A stretch of DNA of 64,000 nt from Marinobacter sp. C7 (GTDB lineage Bacteria > Pseudomonadota > Gammaproteobacteria > Pseudomonadales > Oleiphilaceae). The DNA lies in the NCBI RefSeq assembly GCF_022343555.1, contig NZ_JAKQZH010000002.1, positions 806,001 through 870,000 on the forward strand, in the 5' to 3' direction. The number at the start of each line of letters is the position of its first letter. Position 1 is the stretch's first letter. This document shows positions 58,567-64,000 of the stretch, piece by piece. The position numbers and the translations under genes are program-made. A model generated the notes under the pieces. That model had not been told where the DNA came from. It worked only from the letters and a program-made list of their open reading frames with translations, and did no database searches.

Positions 58567-58659
58567 ATGGAACAGGAAATCTTTGTGCCCCATAGCGAGC
58601 AGGAACGCAAGAACGTGATTGCTCTGGCGGAATATCTGAACAGCATCTTCTACTGTTGA
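58567..58659 (+). CDS. 30-residue small protein of unknown function
   Basis: A short frame, ATG 58567 to TGA 58657, encoding 30 residues that begin MEQEIFVPHSEQERKN and end LNSIFYC. GGAGG (58556-58560) sits six bases before the ATG and a strong intrinsic terminator follows 27 bases after the stop, so it has the layout of a self-contained gene. The second half (ERKNVIALAEYLNSIF) can form an amphipathic helix; there is no signal peptide or membrane segment, and a single terminal Cys. It is divergent from the AraC gene. I do not recognise it. Translation is likely from the ribosome-binding site but unproven. Confidence 0.62.
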   Translation: MEQEIFVPHSEQERKNVIALAEYLNSIFYC

Positions 58660-58685
58660 TCAGACAGGCGTTCAGCCTATGACCT

Positions 58686-58712
58686 TAAGCCGGGTAACCC
58701 CCGGCTTTTTTT
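58686..58712 (+). terminator. Rho-independent terminator after the 30-residue ORF
   Basis: Stem AAGCCGGG / CCCGGCTT with a five-base loop (TAACC), followed by seven T residues. Confidence 0.92.
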
Positions 58713-58805
58713 CGTCCCTGGAATTACCTGCCTTGCTCGATGGGCTGGCAGTGGTAATGTATCCGCTTCAAGAATGATCCTTTCCAAAGCGGAGGCTGTC
58801 TGTCC

Positions 58806-59603
58806 ATGAGTGTCGAGCTGAATCATCGAATAACCGGTGAAGGCAAACCCCTGATCCTGCTGCATGGCCTGTTCGGGTCACTGGAAAACCTCGGAGGGAT
58901 CGCGCGCCGGCTGCAGGATGAATGGCAGATTCACGCCCTGGACGAGCGCAACCACGGCAGCTCCCCGCACACCGATACCATGGACTATCCGTCCATGGCC
59001 GAAGATGTGCTTGCCTACATGGATGCCCAGGGACTGGACAAGGCCTCGATTCTGGGACATTCCATGGGAGGCAAGGTGGCCATGCAAGTGGCCCTGATGG
59101 CGCCGGAGCGGGTCGAGAAAGTGATTGTGGCGGACATCTCGCCCGTCAGCTACAAACCCCACCACGATGTCATTCTCGAGGGGCTGAGAAGCCTTGATCT
59201 GACCAGCGTGCGCACCCGGCAGGACGCCGACCGACTGTTGGCGGAGTTTGTCGAGACACCCGGTGTCCGGCAGTTCCTGCTGAAGAACCTGGAGCGGGTG
59301 CCCGGTGATGAACAATCCGCTGATGGCCCCATGTTCCGGTGGCGGCTGAACCTGCCGGTGATCGATGCCTGCTATGCAAATCTCGCCAAAGCCCCGGAGG
59401 GGGATGGCCCCTTCAATGGCCCGGTCCTGTTCCTCAAGGGTGCTGAATCCGCCTACATTCAGGAAAAACACCGGGACCAGATCATGCGCCTGTTTCCTTC
59501 AGCCGAGCTGCGCATCATCCAGGATACCGGCCACTGGCTGCATGCCGAGAAAGCCGATACTTTCGCCGCACTGTGCCGTCGCTTCCTTGATGACAAGGAC
59601 TGA
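58806..59603 (+). CDS. Alpha/beta-hydrolase, YbfF type
   Basis: A 265-residue esterase-fold protein. The oxyanion region is LLHGLFGSLENLG, the nucleophile elbow GHSMGGKVAM, and the catalytic His is in DTGHWLHAEKAD. The pattern matches YbfF-type acyl-CoA/palmitoyl esterases. The natural substrate is unknown. It is a single-gene unit after the terminator; RBS is GGAGG upstream. Confidence 0.88.
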   Translation: MSVELNHRITGEGKPLILLHGLFGSLENLGGIARRLQDEWQIHALDERNHGSSPHTDTMDYPSMAEDVLAYMDAQGLDKASILGHSMGGKVAMQVALMAPERVEKVIVADISPVSYKPHHDVILEGLRSLDLTSVRTRQDADRLLAEFVETPGVRQFLLKNLERVPGDEQSADGPMFRWRLNLPVIDACYANLAKAPEGDGPFNGPVLFLKGAESAYIQEKHRDQIMRLFPSAELRIIQDTGHWLHAEKADTFAALCRRFLDDKD

Positions 59604-59713
59604 AGCCATCGCTGTCTGACGAGGGTCGTTTTTATGGTCTGGCCCGGGTCTGCTATGGTTAGGCCATTGTCCTGGCGGGGAAATCGGAAAATAACAACGG
59701 GCGGGCGCACTCT

Positions 59714-60802
59714 ATGAAGTGGTTGTTGATCGGGTTGCTGGTGGTGTTTCTGTTGCTCGGCAGTTTTCTGCTGACGCCGTCGCCCATTGACAGCAAGGCC
59801 TGGGAACCGCCCTCGCCACCACCCCTGACCGGAATTCTGGCGCCCAATGAGCGACTCAGACTGGCAGATCTGTTGGCTCGCGGGCAGGTCTATGGTCCCG
59901 AGGATACGACCGTCGGGCCCGATGGCGTTCTTTACGGTGGCACCCAGGACGGCTTCATCGTCCGCGTCTTTCCGGACGGTCGCATGGAGAAGTGGCTTGA
60001 AACCGGCGGCCGGCCCCTCGGAATGGTGTTTGATGGCGAGGGCAACCTGATTGTTGCGGATGCCTGGAAGGGGCTGTTGTCCATCGCCCCGGACAAAACC
60101 ATCACGGTATTGGCCCGGGAAGCCGGGGGCACGCCTTTCAGGTTTACCGACGATGTCGACATCGGGCCGGATGGCACAATCTATTTTACCGACGCCAGCT
60201 CACGCTTCCATCAGCCGGACTACCGCCTTGATTTGCTGGAGATGCGCCCTCACGGGCGCCTCCTGCAGTACTCACCGAGGACCCGAAAGGCCGAGGTCCT
60301 GCTGGGCAACCTGCATTTTGCCAACGGGGTCGCGGTCTCCCCGGATGGCGACTTTGTGCTGGTTAACGAAACCTGGAAATACCGCATTCTCCGGTACTGG
60401 CTGCAAGGCCCCCGGGCCGGTCGGGCCGAGGTCTTTGCCGACAACCTGCCCGGATTCCCGGATAACCTGGCAGTGGATGGAGAAGGCCGTTACTGGGTAG
60501 CGTTCCCGACCCTGCGTAATCCCCAGGTCGATGCCCTGCACCGGACACCGTGGCTCAAGGACCTGGTTGCGAAACTGCCAGACAGCCTGAAACCCACTCC
60601 CCAGGAGTACGGGCTGGTAGTGGCCTTCGACCGGGACGGCAATCCGATCACCAGCCTGCATGACACCCGGGGCACCCACTTGCAGGAGATTACCTCGGTC
60701 AATCCTCACGACGGCGTTCTATACTTTGGTTCACTTCACAATGACCGTATCGGGCGGCTACCGTTACACGCCATTCCGGGGCTGGGAGATACTGCCGAAT
60801 GA
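59714..60802 (+). CDS. SMP-30/gluconolactonase-like (APMAP/strictosidine synthase-like) protein
   Basis: A 362-residue protein with an N-terminal membrane anchor or uncleaved signal (about 3-22) and a six-bladed propeller: GPEDTTVGPDGVLYGGTQDG, FTDDVDIGPDGTIYFTDAS, FANGVAVSPDGDFVLVNE and DNLAVDGEGRYWVA. This is the strictosidine synthase/APMAP group, usually calcium-dependent esterases or lactonases; the reaction here is unknown. The stop overlaps the start of the thioesterase gene by four bases. Confidence 0.85.
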   Translation: MKWLLIGLLVVFLLLGSFLLTPSPIDSKAWEPPSPPPLTGILAPNERLRLADLLARGQVYGPEDTTVGPDGVLYGGTQDGFIVRVFPDGRMEKWLETGGRPLGMVFDGEGNLIVADAWKGLLSIAPDKTITVLAREAGGTPFRFTDDVDIGPDGTIYFTDASSRFHQPDYRLDLLEMRPHGRLLQYSPRTRKAEVLLGNLHFANGVAVSPDGDFVLVNETWKYRILRYWLQGPRAGRAEVFADNLPGFPDNLAVDGEGRYWVAFPTLRNPQVDALHRTPWLKDLVAKLPDSLKPTPQEYGLVVAFDRDGNPITSLHDTRGTHLQEITSVNPHDGVLYFGSLHNDRIGRLPLHAIPGLGDTAE

Positions 60803-61272
60803 CCGTCGAACAGGAAATTGACTGGGATCTGCCGGATCCTTTTACCCTCGAAATTACCGTGCGTGAGGAAGATACCGATCGCCTGGGGCATGCCAACAAC
60901 GTGGTTTACGTTCGTTGGCTCGAAGATGTCAGCTGGGCCCACATCGAAAGCCTGGGCATGACCTGGGAAATGCACCAGACCACCGGCAAGGCCATGGCAA
61001 TCACCCGTACCGAGATCGATTACCTCGCTTCGGCCAATGCCGGCGACCGGCTGCTACTGGCTACCTGGCTTACCGGGTTCGATGGACGCTTCCGTTCCGC
61101 CCGCCAATTCCAGCTGGTGCGGCCCGCGGACGGTAAAACCCTGGTGAGGGCGGTATCGACCCATGCCTGTGTTGATATGAAAACCCAGCGTCCTTCCCGG
61201 GCGCCAAAGGAATTTGCCGAGATCCTGTCAGCCGCTTCGGTCAGCGGCGGCACGGGCCTGGCTCAGGTATGA
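60799..61272 (+). CDS. 4-hydroxybenzoyl-CoA thioesterase-like hotdog protein
   Basis: A 157-residue single-hotdog acyl-CoA thioesterase. VREEDTDRLGHANNVVYVRWLEDVSWAHIESLG is the YbgC/FadM-type motif with the active-site Asp and the conserved Tyr. It starts inside the preceding gene's stop (ATGA) and so is translationally coupled to the SMP-30-like protein. The acyl substrate is not evident. Confidence 0.88.
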   Translation: MTVEQEIDWDLPDPFTLEITVREEDTDRLGHANNVVYVRWLEDVSWAHIESLGMTWEMHQTTGKAMAITRTEIDYLASANAGDRLLLATWLTGFDGRFRSARQFQLVRPADGKTLVRAVSTHACVDMKTQRPSRAPKEFAEILSAASVSGGTGLAQV

Positions 61273-61370
61273 GCTTCCCCGGGACCGGATTTCTGCTAGT
61301 CTGAGAGCGTCAACCCCGGTAACCCGTCATGGTTACCAACGATAGTTACCACCGATGTCTGGAGCGACCC

Positions 61371-62354
61371 ATGGAATTCACCAACGACAACAACTCCGAT
61401 ACTTCCATGCGCCACGTGGTCTATGACCGTTTTGGTGAACGGGACGTTCTGCAGGTGGTGGAAAGTCCGGTACCCGAGCCCGCAGAAGGGCAGGTGCTGG
61501 TGCGGGTGCATGGCGCCGGCCTGAACCCCATTGACTGGAAAACCCGCAAGGGGCTGGGGTTCGCTGCACGCCAGATCGAGAACACCCTGCCGTGGACTCC
61601 GGGCTACGATGTGGCCGGCGAAGTGACTGCGGTTGGCGGCGGGGTCACGACCCTGGCGCCGGGGGACCGTGTCATGGGGATGGTAGGATTTCCGGCCGCT
61701 GGTGGAGGCTACGCCGAATATGCCCTGGCTGCTGCCGATGAACTGGCGATAGTGCCCGAGGAACTGGACCTTGTTGCTGCCGGCGGTGTGCCCCTGGCGG
61801 CCCTTACCGCATGGCAGGGACTGTTTGAAATGGGCAAGCTGGAATCCGGACAGAAGATCCTGATTCATGCCGGTGCCGGCGGTGTTGGCCATTTTGCTGT
61901 GCAGTTTGCTCTGGAGCGGGGCGCCCATGTGATTGCTACGGCCTCGGCCCGTAACCGGGATTTTCTGGCGGAGCTTGGAGTTCACGAGGTGATCGATTAC
62001 CACACCACCGACTTCGCCGACGAATGCTACGGACTGGACATGGTACTGGACCTGATGGGCGGGGACGTCGGCAAGCGTTCACTGCACACCCTCGGCGAGG
62101 GCGGCGTCCTGGTCACCATTCCCACGGTGACTGCAGATGAAATCATCAGTGCCGCTGAAGAGATGGGCCTTCGGGCCCATGGCATGACCGTGCGCCCGGA
62201 TGTTTTCCACCTGGAGGAGATCGCCGAGCTGATCGAGGACGGCGATGTCCGGGTGCATATTGATGGCCGGTTTACACTGGGCCAGGTCCGGGATGCCCAT
62301 GAAGCCCTTGAGGGGGGGCATGTTCGCGGCAAGCTGGTGTTGGATTGCCGCTGA
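61371..62354 (+). CDS. MDR-superfamily NADPH-dependent oxidoreductase (quinone reductase-like)
   Basis: A 327-residue medium-chain dehydrogenase/reductase without the structural zinc lobe. It has a GroES-like N-terminus (VHGAGLNPIDWKTRKG, PGYDVAGEVTAVG), VPLAALTAWQGLFE, and a Rossmann domain beginning ILIHAGAGGVGHFAVQFALERGAHVIATAS. Zinc ligands are absent, as in quinone oxidoreductases. ATG 61371 is chosen because GGAG precedes it by six bases; ATG 61329 has no such site. Confidence 0.86.
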   Translation: MEFTNDNNSDTSMRHVVYDRFGERDVLQVVESPVPEPAEGQVLVRVHGAGLNPIDWKTRKGLGFAARQIENTLPWTPGYDVAGEVTAVGGGVTTLAPGDRVMGMVGFPAAGGGYAEYALAAADELAIVPEELDLVAAGGVPLAALTAWQGLFEMGKLESGQKILIHAGAGGVGHFAVQFALERGAHVIATASARNRDFLAELGVHEVIDYHTTDFADECYGLDMVLDLMGGDVGKRSLHTLGEGGVLVTIPTVTADEIISAAEEMGLRAHGMTVRPDVFHLEEIAELIEDGDVRVHIDGRFTLGQVRDAHEALEGGHVRGKLVLDCR

Positions 62355-62369
62355 GGGCCATGCCCTCAG
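62351..62369. repeat. Palindrome spanning both stop codons of convergent genes
   Basis: CTGAGGGC-CAT-GCCCTCAG contains the TGA of the oxidoreductase (62352-62354) and the complement of the TGA of the antiporter (62366-62368). No T-tract follows, so it is at best a weak terminator or mRNA end stabiliser. Confidence 0.6.
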
Positions 62370-64000
62370 TCATTGCCCTCGTCGCTTCCGGCCCTGGTGC
62401 CGGCCTTTTCCGGTTGTCCGCCGTTGTTTTTCTCCTTCCGTTCCTTCTGGGGCTGGGGTGGAACAAGGCTGATCAGAACCCAGTCTTCCTCCGGCTTCAG
62501 ATCCTCCATTCTGCAGACGGGTGAGACATAGCCCTTGCTGTCAAAAACAAACAGCACGAGGGCCTGACGCTGGTATTTTTCCAGGAAATCCTCGTAACTG
62601 AACTCCTCGCTCAGCTGGGTGGTCCGCACCGTATAGCCCTGACTGGCCAGGCTGGCTAGCTTGGCATAGCTGACACCGTCAAACAGTCCCCGGGTCATCT
62701 GGATTTTCTCTGCCGTCTGGTGCCGGGCCTTCTGGTCCTGCTCGCCCTCGGCCAGACTGAACACGCAGTTTTTCCCGAACCAGTCGAGGAAATGGTACGT
62801 CGCCAGTGAATTCATGTGCTTGTACGGGGAAATGACCAGCAGTTTGCCGATGCCGGTCAGATCCAGATGGGTCGAGGCGTGCTCGGAGACCGGGTTGCCG
62901 AAGTAGACCTGCAGATTGTCCATACGGGCCTGCCTCACGTTCTCCCAGTTGGTATCGGCAAGGGTAACCGGGACCTCGTGTTTTTTCAGGGCCTGGGCGA
63001 TCATCCGGGCGACATTGTTGGCACCGAGGATCAGGAAACCGTACTCGGCCGGTTCCGCAACCTTGAGCAGCCTGGCAACAGGTCGCGCGGTGAGGCTCTG
63101 CAGGGTGACCGTGGCAATGATCAGCATGAACACCAGCGGCACCAGGGCGCCGGCGCTTTCATAGCCGAGCTTCTGCAGCTGGAATGCAAACAGTGCGGAC
63201 ACGGCCGCGGCCACGATGCCCCGGGGGGCGATCCAGCTCAGGAACAGCTTTTCACGGAGGTTGAGTTCGGTGCCGATAGCCGAGAGAAAAATGCTCAGGG
63301 GGCGGGCAACCAGCATCAGGGCGGCCAGCACGGCGACCAGCGACCAGCCCAGCTCGGCAATGGCTGAAAACTCCACCCTGGCGGCGAGAATGATAAACAG
63401 GGCCGATATCAGCAGGACACTGAGCGACTCCTTGAACTCGAGGATGCTGTCGATCGGCACCCGCTTCATGTTGGCCATCCAGATGCCCATGATGGTGACC
63501 GTGAGCAGGCCGGACTCGTGGGCCAGTTCGTTTGAAATGGCATAGACGCCGAGCATGAAGGTCAGGGTGCCGGCGTTATGCAGGTACTGGGGAATCCAGT
63601 GCTTGCGCAGCACCAGGCCGTTGAGATAGCCGGCCGCCGCACCGATCAGCAAGCCCACCAGCAGAGTCTTGCCGAAGATGTAGAGCGAATGGCTGAAGAC
63701 ATTGCCCTGGCCCCAGGACACGATGCCCTCGAAGACCAGTACCGCGAGCAAGGCCCCCACCGGATCAATGATGATGCCTTCCCAGCGCAGGATATTGGCA
63801 AGTTTGGAGTCCGGGCGAACCGACCGCAGCAGCGGTGCAATCACGGTCGGGCCGGTAACGATGGAAATGGCTCCGAACAGCAGGGCTACCTCCCATGACA
63901 CTCCCAGGGCCCAGCGTGCTGCCAGGGTGCCGATGATGCAGGTGACAATGGAGCCTACCGGCACCAGGTTGCGCACCATCTTGCCGTGACCGCGAATTTC
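62366..64000 (-). CDS. CPA1-type Na+/H+ antiporter with TrkA-N domain (5' end beyond window)
   Basis: An inner-membrane cation/proton antiporter. The window holds the C-terminal 544 or so residues: membrane helices with GAISIVTGPTVIAPLL and LRWEGIIIDPVGALLAVL (ion-translocation Asp), then a cytoplasmic TrkA-N-like Rossmann domain (YGFLILGANNVARMIAQAL) and a Lys/Glu-rich tail. Codons before the first internal Met (EIRGHGK) continue the family sequence, so translation starts beyond position 64000. The nucleotide-binding domain suggests gating by NAD(H). Confidence 0.9.
   Translation of the reverse strand, partial: EIRGHGKMVRNLVPVGSIVTCIIGTLAARWALGVSWEVALLFGAISIVTGPTVIAPLLRSVRPDSKLANILRWEGIIIDPVGALLAVLVFEGIVSWGQGNVFSHSLYIFGKTLLVGLLIGAAAGYLNGLVLRKHWIPQYLHNAGTLTFMLGVYAISNELAHESGLLTVTIMGIWMANMKRVPIDSILEFKESLSVLLISALFIILAARVEFSAIAELGWSLVAVLAALMLVARPLSIFLSAIGTELNLREKLFLSWIAPRGIVAAAVSALFAFQLQKLGYESAGALVPLVFMLIIATVTLQSLTARPVARLLKVAEPAEYGFLILGANNVARMIAQALKKHEVPVTLADTNWENVRQARMDNLQVYFGNPVSEHASTHLDLTGIGKLLVISPYKHMNSLATYHFLDWFGKNCVFSLAEGEQDQKARHQTAEKIQMTRGLFDGVSYAKLASLASQGYTVRTTQLSEEFSYEDFLEKYQRQALVLFVFDSKGYVSPVCRMEDLKPEEDWVLISLVPPQPQKERKEKNNGGQPEKAGTRAGSDEGND

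Overview
The window looks like chromosomal DNA from a GC-rich marine gammaproteobacterium close to Marinobacter. This is inferred from gene order and protein character, not from a database search. Support comes from the argH / algZ-algR-hemC-hemD-hemX-hemY arrangement shared with Pseudomonas-like genomes, the lptM-lysA-dapF-DUF484-xerC cluster, ppx-trxA-rho-ubiD, bfd-bfr, a PldA outer-membrane phospholipase and a PlpD-type patatin. I see no rRNA, tRNA, IS element, prophage or CRISPR. Nearly all bases are coding.

Layout. 1-5.6 kb: end of a peptide ABC transporter operon (last ATPase), a LysR regulator coupled to prolidase pepQ, the Fur-type iron module bfd-bfr, and a phosphohexomutase. 5.6-13 kb: a hairpin repeat, pldA with a small membrane protein, cytochrome c5, a two-gene unit for a copper radical oxidase lipoprotein and a small exported partner, and rep helicase. 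13-22.3 kb: a GGDEF/EAL protein, tex, gshA, an RMF-like ribosome factor, dsbB, algQ/rsd, an FKBP lipoprotein and two small genes. 22.3-34.2 kb: yheS, ppx, trxA, a membrane-anchored unknown, the molybdopterin operon moaB-moeA-moaD-moaE, rho, ubiD and a ferredoxin-flavin reductase. 34.2-41.9 kb: a three-hairpin tandem repeat, then hemY-hemX-hemD-hemC-algR-algZ leftward and argH divergent. 41.9-48.9 kb: a degenerate GGDEF/EAL protein, lptM-lysA-dapF-DUF484-xerC and a DUF2789 gene. 48.9-58.5 kb: a large sensor kinase with two periplasmic binding domains, two unknown genes, a PlpD-like patatin, a GntR regulator, and a translationally coupled AraC regulator-cardiolipin synthase pair. 58.5-64 kb: a 30-residue small ORF with a strong Shine-Dalgarno and its own terminator, a YbfF-like hydrolase, an SMP-30-like protein overlapping a thioesterase, an MDR oxidoreductase, and a Na+/H+ antiporter cut by the window end.

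Most of the window is housekeeping: heme, lysine, arginine, glutathione and molybdopterin synthesis, envelope lipid handling, redox and stress. The least ordinary items are: (i) a candidate mono-copper radical oxidase with every galactose-oxidase active-site residue, paired with a small exported protein predicted to begin with His; (ii) two copies of an intergenic element with a conserved loop and completely different perfect stems; (iii) a 71-bp-period tandem array of GGGGTCAGA hairpins; (iv) the 30-residue ORF; (v) a GGDEF/EAL protein with ruined catalytic motifs but an intact RxxD I-site.
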